From Thuidium tamariscinum (taxonomy: Eukaryota; Streptophyta; Bryopsida; Hypnales; Thuidiaceae), in the NCBI GenBank assembly GCA_947034885.2, contig OX344749.2:3611501-3675500 (forward strand): a stretch of 64,000 bases of DNA, read 5' to 3'. The notes under the pieces are model-generated. The model saw nothing but the letters and a program-made list of their open reading frames with translations, was not told where the DNA came from and did not search any database. This document shows positions 1-10,700 of the stretch, one piece after another (positions within the stretch are counted from its first letter, which is position 1; every line of letters starts with the position of its first letter). The translations under genes and the position numbers were made by a program.

Positions 1-704
1 CTCTCTCTTCGTACGCACTTGGATCCCAAGGTACATACGAGATGGCCTTCAACCTCCGGACGAGCTTTCCCTTTCTCAATGACTGCTCCTTGTTTGGGTA
101 GCCTTGCTTGGATCTCGTTAATGGATTGCCAATCTAGTTGCTCCCCGTCCCATAAATTTGAAATTTGGGTTATTCCGGCCCTTGCCCACAAATGCAAGCC
201 CGAGTTTGGTCCTAGCTCTAATGGTGTGTCTTCGTCTTCAAGAATGAGTGGATTACCAAATAAAGCCTATCTCAAGACACCGCTTGTATACGAAGGCTCA
301 ATCTACTTTAATCCTTTCCGAACTTGAATAAACGCCCTAATACATGTTTTAAATAATGGAAAATGGTTTTCTCTCTTCAGGCCCTTACTAAAGAAAAGCT
401 AGCTCTCCGAACGGTGCCACTTCGCGTCACCGAGGGGCTTCCCTTCCCTGATCTTGTACTGGATAAGCTGCTTCCACGGCTCTCTCCCAGGTGCTAACCC
501 CCGAACCACCAGTTTCGCGAGTAGACTTTGTGTTTGCAAAAATGGGGCTATCAAACCTAGCCCTCCCTCTTTCAAGGGAAGGATACACGTGCTCCATCTG
601 ATCCTCACAGCACTCTGTCCTTCGGATTTTCTGGCCCACATGTACTGTTGAATCATTGCTCGAATCAAGTCACAGTTTTTCTCTGAGATGCCGCAGCACA
701 CCAC
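1..704 (-). pseudogene. LINE ORF2, C-terminal region after the reverse transcriptase (partial)
   Basis: Minus-strand reading 704 to 399 includes the motif KEGGLGLIAP followed by a leucine/alanine-rich stretch ending in LAKLVVRGL. That is the conserved 'GGLG...AllaKw' region that follows the RT domain in plant LINEs. A second frame from about 300 to 1 continues with LHLWARAGITQISNLWDG, a W-rich stretch typical of the ORF2 C-terminus before the terminal zinc-binding region. The frame changes between the RT segment and this one, and again near position 330-400, so the protein is broken. The plus-strand ORF at 19-327 is a shadow. Confidence 0.75.
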
Positions 705-778
705 TATGTACCATCACGTTGCCAGCAGTACCTGGTTGCATATAATAACTAAACCGCTTGTGAGACCATCTTTGCTGC

Positions 779-1714
779 CTAGCTATGTAATTTCCGCTTC
801 AATGACGTGAGGAGCGGCTCCGTATTCGCTACGGGGTCAAGGTGGAAACCCACCAGTACCCCGAGGTATCTCACACCCTCTCCTTCTTTGATCCACTTCA
901 ACCCAAGATTCCCTCCCCAGTCAAAGGGTCTGTCAGTTTTTGATGCCCAAATCGCCACTGTCTTCTCCCAATTAATTTTCGATCCTGATGATGTACAAAA
1001 CAACGCAAGCACCGCATAGGCTCTGTCAAGGTTCTCCACCGTTCTTAGCAGGTACAGTGATGTATCATTAGCGAAGAAAGCATCTGCAACGCTTGTATTA
1101 TTGGGTAGTTTGAATCCCTGGATCCTATAACGGGGGTCTTCCAACATAAATCCCAACGCGTCCACCACAACAATGAAAAGAAACGGGGCTAATGGGCATT
1201 CTTGTCTCACCAAAAGGGAGAGCTAAAAGGGTTCCCCGACCTGTCCGTTGACTCTTATTGTCGAGGTAACATTCTTATACAACGCCATCCCACCCTTAAT
1301 AAACTTTTTATGAAAGCCACGCTTAACCAGGACCTCCCTCATAAAGCCCCAAGAAATCCTGTCATAAGCCTTTTCGAAGTCTAATAGGAGCAAGGTAAGA
1401 TCCTGCTCCGACTCCTCCACATAATGCATCGCTTCCTGTGCAAGGAAAATATTATCGATTATGCACTTGCCTTGTACAAACCCGGTCTGATTGGGCCTGA
1501 TTATTTCTGGCAAGATAGGTTGAAGTCTCCGTGCGAGAATTGTTGCCACCAGCTTGTAAAGGGCTGACAGTAACGTTATCAGCCTAAAGTTCTTGATGAG
1601 ACTGAGATCGCCGCTCTTCGGTATCAAGGCTATGATGCCTCGATTATGTGACTCCGATATCTCGCCTTTGTCCAAGATCTCCTGGACCACTCCCAACAGC
1701 TCAGTCTCAATCAA
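779..1714 (-). pseudogene. LINE ORF2 reverse transcriptase domain, catalytically dead
   Basis: Two segments in one frame (1714-1223 and 1213-779), separated by a single in-frame stop, form an RNA-directed DNA polymerase palm. Visible blocks are IALIPKSGD, FRLITLLSALYKLVATILARR, NQTGFVQGKCIIDNIFLAQE (fingers), LLLDFEKAYDRISW (motif A, first catalytic Asp present), and RQECPLAPFLF (motif B; the usual Gly of RQGCPLAP is Glu). Motif C, normally FADD, reads FANDTSLYL, so a catalytic Asp is Asn, a single G-to-A change. The enzyme would prime reverse transcription at nicked DNA in an active LINE. The missing Asp and the stop before motif B rule out activity here. Confidence 0.88.
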
Positions 1715-2301
1715 GTCCGCGTAGGATTTAAAGAAATCCGTTGGGATCCCGTCATTATCCGCAGCTTTACCAACCGATAGGTCCGAGATTGCTTCGTGAA
1801 GCTCCTAGAGCATCACTTTGCTTGATAATTTCGAGTTTTTCTCGGCAGAGATGTCGCGCGGGACGCTCTGTAAAACCTGCCTTCGAGTGCTCCTGATCTC
1901 CGGTGTCTCTGTGTCCTCTTGATATAATTTACTATAAAATTCCGTAACCGCAGTTGACTTCTGTGACTGATCTACCAAGACTTGACCGTTGACTACAAGT
2001 TGTGGAATGTGTGTTCGCTTGGCTGCATCTTTGTAAACTTGAAAGAACTCGGCTGAACACCCATCACCATATCGGAGCCACCTAGCCGAAACTCGGTGGT
2101 ACTATGCTTCGAGCTTCTCCATCGTAATGAGTTGTAATTCCGTTCGAGCGTCCTTGAGTTGTTTACATGCGTTAACATCCCTTGGATTCAAGCTGAGGGC
2201 TGCTTCCGCGTCCGCTACCAGCCTGAGAGCTTTGTTTTCTCCTTTGTAATAGGCGGTTCTTGGAGATCGTCGATGCCGTTGTAACTTGTAAGCGACCAGG
2301 T
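1715..2301 (-). pseudogene. LINE ORF2 endonuclease-to-RT linker, frame-broken
   Basis: This lies between the endonuclease and the first clear RT block. No single frame stays open; short minus-strand readings at 2360-2172 and 2178-1993 alternate frames. Base composition matches the flanking LINE. I infer it is the decayed linker plus the start of the RT domain. No separate gene is supported. Confidence 0.5.
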
Positions 2302-2802
2302 CTAAGCCCCGTCAATCCACTGAGACCATGACTCGCCTTCTCTTGGCCTGCCACCTTCACCCCACGATTTTTTAATCCTTTTCCTTGCTACGTCATCCTC
2401 TAACAGATGGATGTCGAAGACATGCTTCCTAGGTGCAAGTTTCACCGAGGGGAAAATCCGTAAGCAAACCGGCGCGTGATCTGAGAGCTTTGAACCTGGA
2501 TGGGTGCACATAACTCCCCCAAGATCCAATAATTGATTTGATACGTAAAAATGATTGATCCTGGCTCCCCTCCTTTGAGCACTAATCATACGGTTGTCCC
2601 ATGTGAAAACCTCATGTGATTCCTTACGGATATGGTCTAAATACCAAGCGTCCTCCAAACCGTAGTGATGGACGAATTTCACCCATGCCAACTTCTCTCT
2701 CTTGTTTGGACTGGTGCAATACCGAGAGCTACTGAGCCTATTTGAATCGTTCTTAACAAAATTAAAATCTCCTGCAAATACGAAAGCATCTCCTGGTATG
2801 TT
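2302..2802 (-). pseudogene. LINE ORF2 apurinic-type endonuclease, C-terminal two-thirds
   Basis: The minus-strand frame from the CACTA junction at 2802 shows FVFAGDFNFVKNDSNR (the GDFN block of exonuclease-endonuclease-phosphatase enzymes), then a Trp/Leu-rich region, RRGARINHFYVSNQLLD (the 'R.DrfyvS' block; the usual Asp before the F/Y is Asn-His here) and SKLSDHAPVCLRI (SDH block with the catalytic His). In LINEs this domain nicks the target DNA. An ATG-initiated reading from 2874 takes its first ~25 residues from the CACTA element and is not the true N-terminus; the real upstream part resumes at 7356. Joining the two sides with one GTT copy keeps frame. Confidence 0.85.
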
Positions 2803-3060
2803 CACTAGAAGAAAACCGTGTTTTTTTTTATGTCTAGCCCTGACATACTCATGTCCAGAGGTGAACATGTACATGTCTAGACAAATGTCTGTATGTCAGA
2901 ATGTGCATTCCAATGTCTATAGTAGATTTTTGTGTATGTTGGAGACAATCGTGTAAAATTCTAGTGAAAAACAAGATGTGCTTCCATTGACATCGACTTT
3001 TTGCTACCGTTGGTTGAAGATTGGGTGATGTTGAAATTGATGTCTGTAGGAACGTTCATT

Positions 3061-3270
3061 GCCACGTCAGCTTCATTGACTTTCGATAATTTTGTAAGAA
3101 TTATTTTGGTTCAAAAGTAAAATGCTGCCCAAGCCAAAAAAAAGGACATGGGCAGTCACAGGAAAAATTCCGAGGGAAAAAATGATGACGTGGCTGTTGA
3201 CGTCACATCTGACATCAAATATTTGTGACATGGCAAACTCTATAATCTGACGTGGCAAAATGCCACGTCA
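3061..3270. repeat. CACTA left subterminal repeats with TGACGTGGC/GCCACGTCA motifs
   Basis: Five ACGT-core motifs lie within 210 bp: GCCACGTCA at 3061, TGACGTGGC at 3186, TGACGTCA at 3198, TGACGTGGC at 3248 and TGCCACGTCA at 3261. The last two form a perfect inverted repeat with a 3-bp spacer (3248-3270). In En/Spm-type elements, subterminal repeats bind the element's own DNA-binding protein. These also match plant bZIP (hexamer/ABRE-like) sites. Which protein, if any, bound them is inference. Confidence 0.7.
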
Positions 3271-4689
3271 CTACTTTCAGGTACTATATAAATTTGATGT
3301 TCTCTTAGACGTCGGAAGAGACTTCATTAAGTCATAGTAGACGTACTTTGAGACATTGATAAGTCTCATAAGGTATCTTATAAGAGTGTGTCGTGTTCAT
3401 GTAGACGTTGATTATGACTTCAATGCGTTCCAACTGACTCTTATGAGACAATAGGATGGACCTTATGACATTTATGGAAATTTTTGGACGTTTTAAGTAA
3501 CATATTCTAGAGTTCAGAGGTGTTTAGCATAGTGCAAAAGTTAAATCCTACTGCTTGAAGTTTCATGTATTCTTCATTGAACTCAAGCAAAGTTACTATA
3601 TATAAACATAAAAGACTATGTCCTAAGTTCATCTTCAACATCCTATGCCATAACATTTTCTAAAATGGTCAAGGACACTAAAGTTTCATCTAGCATTCAG
3701 GAGTTTGGAGATTTTCTTTCATTGCAACAAGGATTGGATCAAGATGTTCATAGTTTGAAGTCTTCTATTTTCTATGACAACAATTACATTTTTATAGGGT
3801 TCAAACAAGTCACATGATGTACAACAAGTGAAGTGGATGAAGTAGGATAACACAAGATGTTTCAAAAGTATTGCATAATATAATAAGAAAGCTTGTTTCT
3901 ATAGAATATTTTCAAAGGTATTTTATGTGTGGCTATTTACCTTAATTCTTGTATTTAAGATGACTGTATTTTTACATAAAAAGCTACAAAGGGCATATTT
4001 TCAATACCCTATAATTTTTGTAATAAACAATTGAAAATTTAGGTAGGTTCCTATGAATTGAATTTGATTGGATGTTCAGAAAATTTTAACATAAGATGTG
4101 AATATGTCTTTAAGTGAAAATATATATTTTTTCCAACTAGGGATCCAAATCAAAGTTATGCTTTCCTAAATGTTTTTGGTAGGTTGGGAAATTTGGATAT
4201 CTTTGGCACATCTTTTGCAAAAACACTCATTGACTTTTGAAATTTGGAAAATATACAAAAAATAAAATATGGTATTTAAGTGTCTAAAAAATTTTTGAAC
4301 CTCTAAATCCTAAACCCTCAAATTTACAATTTCACACTACCTATGTAGCTTTTTGAACCCTTGTCATAGAAATTACACAAACATTCACAAAAACAAACAA
4401 AATAAGAAGTCATTGTACAACACAATAGATCAAAATCCTAAATCCTAACTATTGAAAAGACTAAAGTGTAGGAAGATGAAGTCAAATGAGCGTCATCTAC
4501 AATGACTTTGAACCAACAAAAAAAATCATTTCAATTTTTTTTAATCTAAAATGCACACAATTGCAATATAAAAATGAAAATTTCCTAAATTAAACAATTT
4601 TACACTTTTGGTATTATAATTGTATAATTGTTTGACAATATTTTTAAAAAATTTGTATGTTTTAGTATCAAAAATTCATTGCTTCTATA

Positions 4690-5415
4690 GGGTGATTGCA
4701 AGAAACACTTGTCCTTTTTTTGTCCCCTTGACCTTTAGGAGGTAGTTTTTTGCTCATAACTTTTGCATCTTTTGTTCATTTCACTTAAAACTTGAAATGA
4801 AGGTGCTTACAAAATTTTTACAGTTTGTGTAATTTTTTCAATTTTTTAAAAATTAGTTTACTATTTTAAAATTGCCCCCAATTGGGTGTCTACTTTGGCC
4901 ATTTTGGGGGGTTTAGTCCTATTTTTGACCCAAAAATGCAAATTTTGAGCTGAAAATTGGCATGCAAAGACCTCACCTAAAGTTACACAATACCACAAAG
5001 ACATTTTTTGAAAATACTATACTATTCAACCTTCACATGTTGTCAAAGTGGATGACTTTGTGCAAGTGTGGAGAATAAAATTTATTTTTTCCAAAGATGA
5101 AATTTGTTGGAAAAGAAAGACTTTTACTTGGAAAAAAAATGGATATTTCATTTTCATTTTTTTCAGTTATTTACTATTTTTACCAAATTAGTGAAAAAAG
5201 AGCTATTTTCATTGTATTTTCCATTGTCTATAACATTTAGAGAAAAAATTTCTTAGGTCTCAATTTCAAGAGACATAATGTTTTCATTGCTCTTCAAATT
5301 ATCCATATTTTTTTCAATTTAAAAAAAAATTATTCCAAATGTCACATGACTCATAGGACTCACTAATTTTGAGCCATTTTGAGACAAAACCGGTAAGTGT
5401 TTCTTGCAACGACCC
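4690..5415 (-). mobile_element. ~720-bp non-coding inverted-repeat element, copy 1 (nested in CACTA)
   Basis: The terminal inverted repeats match GGGTSRTTGCAAGAAACACT at both ends. The flanks are TATA (4686-4689) and TATA (5416-5419), a 4-bp duplication. The whole interior is recognisably shared with copies at 21531-22243 and 53801-54525, but runs in the opposite orientation (the GGGTGATT end is on the left here). It has no ORF of useful length. I could not assign it to a superfamily; a consistent 4-bp duplication is unusual for plant DNA transposons. Confidence 0.88.
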
Positions 5416-6384
5416 TATACACCAATTTTACGAATGTACATTACTACAATTATTCATAAAAATCATACTTTCAATATCAAATTAAAGATATTTTGCAATG
5501 CTTAAACATATAATTTTTATTATCCAAGTTGTGGTATTGTTTACTAAGCCACTGGACAATATTCATTTATGGTAGCTACAATATTTCATTTATGCTTGTC
5601 TTCTTCTATATTGATTCAGTATTGCATTAGTACTATATTGTTAAATATTTGCATTAATATTGAAAGTTACCCACATCAATACCATTTCACTTGGAAGAAG
5701 ATTTTTTTTCCAATCAATAGATTACTTGTCACTTGTCATTAACTATCACTAAAATTGGTAGCTTGACTTCTCTCTACAACTTAGGAATTCCAACCCAACT
5801 CATAGAATCTAGCCCCTTAGGTTCTTAAATCCAAATTTGTTATAGTTCATAAAACTTTAAATTTTGGGAGACCTTTTGGCAACCCTATTTTAGAAAAAAA
5901 ATAATAGGTAAAGCTATCTATTATCACCTACCCTTCATTATAAATAACTTGAAATATTCCATTTTAATGATGCTAGTTTACTTTTTAAAATTATCTAAAT
6001 TTAAGCACACTTTGCCGCCATGTGAGGCTTTTAAAATTGTTTTTAAGGGTGTCGTTGTGTCCCTAGCCAGGCCACTTGTGGCTGGCTAGTTTTGTTTTTG
6101 TTTCCTTGCAATGAAATTCCGTTTCATTTGTGCCAAAAAAAAATTGTTTTTAAGGTGTCAACTGAGATATCAATTGAAACATCAATTAAGACATGAAGAT
6201 ATTTTTTGCAATATCAATTCAAACGTCATTTGAGATGTCCAAATAGACAAGGTTCACAACCTGTTGCACTAGGAAAATCCCATATGGTTTGTCTTTCCTC
6301 CTAGCACCCCATTAGTATAAATATCTTGCCTTCTCATGTCAAAATATTCATATAATAAATGATTTTTCAAGCCATACAACATAG

Positions 6385-6530
6385 TTGCCATATATGGTGT
6401 ATTATATATGGATTACAATGTATAGCATATTATGTATGATGTATTTATATGGTGTACAATGTATGGTGTATTTTGTATGGTGTATGGTTATTGTATACAA
6501 TGTATTGTGTATGGCATGTTGTGTTGGACA
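6385..6530. repeat. Degenerate TGTATGGTGTA minisatellite
   Basis: About 145 bp inside the CACTA element consist of imperfect repeats of TGTATGGTGTA-like units mixed with TATATGG. The 68-residue plus-strand reading across it is low-complexity and not a gene. Confidence 0.6.
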
Positions 6531-7000
6531 TTATATTTGCATTGTTACATACGTTGTAGTAGACATTATAACATACATGTGCATTATGTAGAATATGTGT
6601 GACTAGTAGATATATTAGTGTCATTCTAAATTATGCATTTAATCACACAAATGTCCAATGTGACATTATTTTGTTTGTTTGATTTGTACTAAATATTTTA
6701 ATAGACGTTCATGATGCCATCAAAGTTGACATTGCAAGATATTATAATGTCCATATTGATGTCTCTGTAAATGTGTATATCTCAAATATTATATCTGCTA
6801 CTACAATGTTGAAGTCTTACAGGACATTATATGTCAATATATTTGTATCCTTGCCTATACCACATGCACGGAGATGAACATCATATGAAACACATAGATG
6901 TCTCTAATGATGTCTTCTGAGACATAAAGATGTCTTTGTAGACATCATAGAAAATACCCTCCAAAAGCTCAAAAGACATCGCCCGCACATTTAAAAATCT

Positions 7001-7131
7001 GCCACGTCACCATTTGAACATGCCACGTCACCCCAGTTTGACCCCCAAATGAGCTGATGTGGCAGATGCCACGTCAACAAAATCTGGATGGATGGAAAAA
7101 AATCCTAGCTGGCTGCCCGTGCCTACGTGGC
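7001..7131. repeat. CACTA right subterminal repeats with ACGT-core motifs
   Basis: GCCACGTCA occurs at 7001, 7022 and 7068, a one-mismatch TGATGTGGC at 7055, and ACGTGGC at 7125. This mirrors the left subterminal cluster at a similar distance from the terminus (about 225-355 bp versus 260-465 bp), so the motif array is a symmetrical property of the element. Confidence 0.65.
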
Positions 7132-7355
7132 GCTAAATTTCCAGCCACATGGCATTCTTTTAGGACCCCGTTGACCGGTGTTTTTTTGGATGTCTAGCCC
7201 TTGACATGTTGATGTCTGCGTGTTTTTTTGGATGTCTTGCCGATGTTTTCTGTAACGCGATGTAAATGGACATCCGTGTGGACATGGAGGATGTCTAACC
7301 CAACATCAACATGCATGAATGGACGTGTCCAAAAAAAGACTGTTTTCTTCTAGTG

Positions 7356-7640
7356 GTTTGCCGCGATCAGATCCTGCCATAAGCCATATCTGTTTGCGAG
7401 GACCCTGGTGCGTATACCAAAACCAACGTCACTTTTAATTTGGAGTGCATAATAATTTTACGTACTAAACCCTTCCGTCAACAATAATCCTGTTGTCGAT
7501 GACTCTCGGGACCATGCTTCGGGAGATAAGGATGCTGGTTCCCGCTCTCCATATGCCACTGGCACCTTGAATGCTTGGATTCCAAAAACTTTGTCTACTT
7601 GTAAACGGGAAACTCCGTGTTTTGTTGCGGTATTTCTCAT
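7356..7640 (-). pseudogene. LINE ORF2 endonuclease, N-terminal part
   Basis: The minus strand downstream of 7640 shows a VYAP motif near 7412 (the 'NVYAP' block of the endonuclease), and in another frame GLWQDLIAAN reading straight into the GDFN block on the other side of the CACTA insert. The change of frame between these two blocks marks a lesion. A 60-residue reading at 7640-7458 starts MRNTATKHGVSRLQVD. Spacing between the VYAP and GDFN blocks, once the insert is removed, is normal for the family. Confidence 0.65.
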
Positions 7641-8590
7641 CTATTAACCAATGTTCTTAAAGGAGGAGGATCTGTGGACTATTTTCCGTTCTGTCGAATA
7701 ATCTCCGGATGTGCACTTGCTTGGAGGCTTTGTGAGTGTCGACCCCTGCACCCCTAATGTTTAAGGTCACTAATGAGAGGGCTGATTCTATCAACCGTCC
7801 GTTTTAAGAGGGGAGTTCTCGGGCGCTAAGCCCTTCAAGCTGCCTTTGCCTTTGAGAGAGTCCTGCAAGCCTGGTCTCCAGTCTTCGATGACCTCCTCGA
7901 ATGCAAACCACTCCGCCCAAGAGGTTAAGAGTCTGTTTGCCATGCCCTTGCCCTTCCACGGCATCAGTTGCGAGATCTCGAATTCATCCACCCATGATAA
8001 ATCAATACCGTTGAGGAAGGTTGCTTTCCAAGTAATTTTGATGACTACTAAGACTGTCAGCTGATGACTGTCTCCAACCGAGTCCCACCTTGCCGACCAT
8101 TGAATGGAGTCCCATCGATGTGTGCTTGGAGGTTTCCGTATATGCAGAGCTAAGTATGATTTAACCCCCTCGAATATCACTTGTTTATAGCCCTCCACAT
8201 CTTCTTGCCTTTAAACATAAGTTCCAAGGGAGAGGGTATACTGGCCTTCGATCCTGTTTGACTGAGTATGAAAAATCTTGAATCCCCGAGATCCTTGTAT
8301 AAAAGTGGACAGACTGAAATAATCCTTTTACTTGAGCTTGGTGATACCAAATCTAAAGTATTAAACGTTGACGCAAAAACGTCCCCGCTCTTTGCCTCCC
8401 ACCATTCGACTCCAAGCTCATCAGATCCTTGATCGTTCCCCCCAAATCTGCCTTGAATCGGATTCATCTCCAAAAATCGTTTTCTCGGTGACTCTGCAGC
8501 AATCGAAGCCTATTCTTTTAAGTCAGTCTTGACCTTTTCCAAGTCCAGCCTCCTTCTTGACAATCTTAACAATCTGTCGCTCGTATTAAT
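7641..8590 (-). pseudogene. LINE segment between ORF1 and the endonuclease
   Basis: Two overlapping minus-strand frames (8473-8177 and 8198-7791) give about 228 residues if joined, with Trp-rich sequence such as HRWDSIQWSARWDSVG and WAEWFAFEEV. I do not recognise a domain. It follows the ORF1 stop at 8591 and precedes the endonuclease, so it is either the start of ORF2 or the equivalent of an inter-ORF protein. Compositional similarity to the rest of the LINE argues that it belongs to it. The overlap with frame change suggests one frameshift. Confidence 0.5.
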
Positions 8591-10080
8591 CTAGCTCAGG
8601 GGAGGAAATTTGGCCTCTGACAAGATCGGGCTTGTGGCAGCCTCCTCTCGATCAGATTGGTCCAAATTGCTTTTAACCTTCTCGATCGATACATTCACTA
8701 CCGCCTCCGAACCTCTCGTCCGACTCTGGCTCTTCCTTAGGCTTTTATCATTCTGAAATAATTGTTTGACGTGATCTGATCTCAAATCACCTCCTTCAAT
8801 CACTGAGCTTCTCTTTCGAGACCTACTTCTACTCCTTCTAGAGCTAGACTTCCTCCGGGTGATAGCAGTAATCGGTTCCAACGTTAAATTGATCTCTGAG
8901 GCTTGAGTGCTCTAGTCCTTCGATCCACCCGGTCCATTCGATCCACCCGGTCCATTCGATCCCAGTACTCTTGGCGACTTGCTTGAGGGTCCAGCCTGCT
9001 CCAAGTTGTTTGTCTCAACGACTGATCCTTCGATCACAACTCCTGGCTTTGATTCCTCCGTCTTAGGTCTGCTTCGACTTTGCTTGGATTTGTTCCGAGG
9101 CTCCCCCGTGGTCGGGTTCGATGCTGCACCTAAACTTGAGTTCGGGGCCGGCTTGACTCCTTCTGAGCCACCTCCTTTGTCCATCGGTTCAGCTTCAGGT
9201 GTCTTTTTCGATGGAATTGTTCCTTCCGCGTTAGATTTCTTCTTTTTCCTCTTCCCTTTGCCCTTTACCACCATAAAATCCTTCTCTGGCTCTTGTTCCC
9301 CTGCCTGGCTTTGCTTCCCTTCCGAATTGTCCTTCCCAGACCCTCTTGATGAGGCTTTGTCCTTTTCTCCTCTTGGGCAGCTGCCGGCCACATGACCAAA
9401 ACTCCTACACATGTTACACTCGTTCGGAAGACCAGAGTAACTCATGATCTGCTCTAAGTTCTTGGTCTTGTCCACCTTTGCAGACAGGTCCGGTATCATA
9501 ATGCTCCCTGGGAGCCTCGTTAGGTCCGTAACCCTAATAAAAATAAGCGGTCCATACGGCCGTTTACACGCCGTGTCAAGCTTTTCTACCGATAGTACAC
9601 TTCCTATCGATTTCCCAAACTTCCTCAACCAACTTTTGCTTTGAAAAGCCGGATCCAAATTCGGGAATCAAACCTTGATCATCGATCCTACCTGTTGATC
9701 GGAGTTCGGCGACTTAGCCGCAAAGCCCTCAACCCATGGAAAGAATGAAATCAGGACTCCCACAAGGTCCTTCTCTCTGAGCAATAAGCATCGTAGTGCG
9801 ACCTCCTCCAATTCAATTGTAACCGAAAGAAACCCTTAGACAACATTTGTAACGCTTGAAACTTGTCCGACAAGTTTTCACCAAGAAACTTTGACAGGCC
9901 GTTGTAGCCGAGAGATTGACCGCCAATCCGACCCAAAACTAGCCATTTCACTAATCCCTCCCTCTCCGATTGTACTCCGTCCAACTCTTCATCAGAAACA
10001 TCAACCGTGAGTTTCCAATCTCTATCGATCTTCGGTACTATAGCGCCATGTATCAGGGCCTTTGCATGGTCTGCATGCAC
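8591..10080 (-). pseudogene. LINE ORF1: DUF4283-like domain, CCHC zinc knuckle, basic tail
   Basis: ORF1 is the nucleic-acid-binding, Gag-like protein of plant L1 elements. In minus-strand order: an N-terminal part (10080-9751, from MHADHAKALI) with the 'GFF' strand of the DUF4283 fold; a frameshift near 9760 and a TGA near 9670; SWLRKFGKSIGSVLSVEKLD and a basic linker; the zinc knuckle CNMCRSFGHVAGSC (CX2CX4HX4C) near 9420-9380; then a Lys/Ser/Pro-rich low-complexity tail. An in-frame TAG at 8912 interrupts the tail, which then continues in the same frame to SEAKFPPLS and a stop at 8591. The 8912 stop is explained by CAG-to-TAG. Plus-strand readings here are shadows. Confidence 0.82.
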
Positions 10081-10700
10081 CTACGTGGAAGGCCATGGAC
10101 CCTTCGATGAGGTCCAACCGAGCTCATGAAGCTCGGGAAGCTTAACTTCCTATTCAACAATCACCATTCTCCTTGTACGATTCCCACAAGGGGACGGGAG
10201 GGTCGAATCGAAACTCTAGCTACATCAACAGCGGCATGTTCTACTTTTTATCGCAAATTACACACCTAGGGTTTTGCCACAATTTGAAATATTTCAAGTA
10301 GCGACTTGGCTAAAAGAATCTCTTTCCAGATTTTGTCTCCAATTGTGTTTGCGATTGTTGCTCAAGTTAAAGCACCCCTCACACAACACAAAAGAAGACA
10401 GTACTTCGAACAAGTAACCCCACAGACCTCACTCCAATGACTTTCCGGCAGCCTTTCAATACTCTGATTTTGGTGCTTTCAACTCTTGCGATTGCTCTCT
10501 TCTACTGCAGCTGGACCCTCTCGGTCTCACCATAATACAACAAATAAACACCCAATCGCACGATCGCTAGGCTGAAAATACAAAATTCAAAGCAAGAAGG
10601 CAAAAATGACGCTGCCAATGCCCACCGCAAAACACAGAGCTAGACCTAGCGGGAGATGTGAGAATATTGTGCATTGCTAAGCTAGAATTTCTACCTCCCC
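10081..10700 (-). promoter_or_regulatory. Probable LINE 5' leader/promoter
   Basis: GC content stays close to that of the LINE until about 10700, where the sequence turns abruptly AT-rich. L1-type elements carry an internal promoter in this leader. No specific motif was identified, so the role rests on position only. Confidence 0.4.

Larger units (their letters stand above)
2803..7355. mobile_element. Non-autonomous CACTA (En/Spm) transposon, 4553 bp
   Basis: The left end starts CACTAGAAGAAAAC at 2803 and the right end is its exact inverse complement, finishing at 7355. CACTA plus the A-rich GAAGAAAA core is the plant En/Spm terminal signature. The 3 bp outside each end are GTT (2800-2802 and 7356-7358), the expected 3-bp target duplication. 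Both ends carry many short ATGTC/GACAT motifs (for example GGATGTCTAGCCC near 7190) and clusters of ACGT-core motifs further in. No transposase-like frame exists inside, so it depended on a partner in trans. It sits in the endonuclease part of the LINE; excising it with one GTT restores the LINE frame. Confidence 0.92.
1..10700 (-). mobile_element. L1-type plant LINE, split by a CACTA insertion and cut by the left window edge
   Basis: Read on the minus strand this gives, in order, a GC-richer leader (to ~10700), ORF1 (10080-8591), a linker, an endonuclease, a reverse transcriptase and a C-terminal region that continues past position 1. This order is that of plant L1-clade non-LTR retrotransposons. 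Without the 4553-bp CACTA insert the visible part is about 6.1 kb. The 3' end and poly(A) tail lie outside the window, so target-site duplications cannot be sought. The coding parts carry a handful of stops and frameshifts, so the copy is dead but less eroded than the AT-rich elements to its right. Confidence 0.88.

Noticed and set aside
19-327. 102-residue plus-strand ORF at the left edge
   Set aside because: The minus strand of the same interval reads as the C-terminal part of LINE ORF2; the plus-strand frame is its shadow.
6385-6591. 68-residue ORF rich in Tyr, Met and Cys
   Set aside because: It is translated minisatellite sequence (TGTATGGTGTA units).
8979-9395. 138-residue plus-strand ORF with a Phe-rich stretch
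   Set aside because: Antisense of LINE ORF1; the FFFFLFPLPF run is the complement of the Lys-rich tail.
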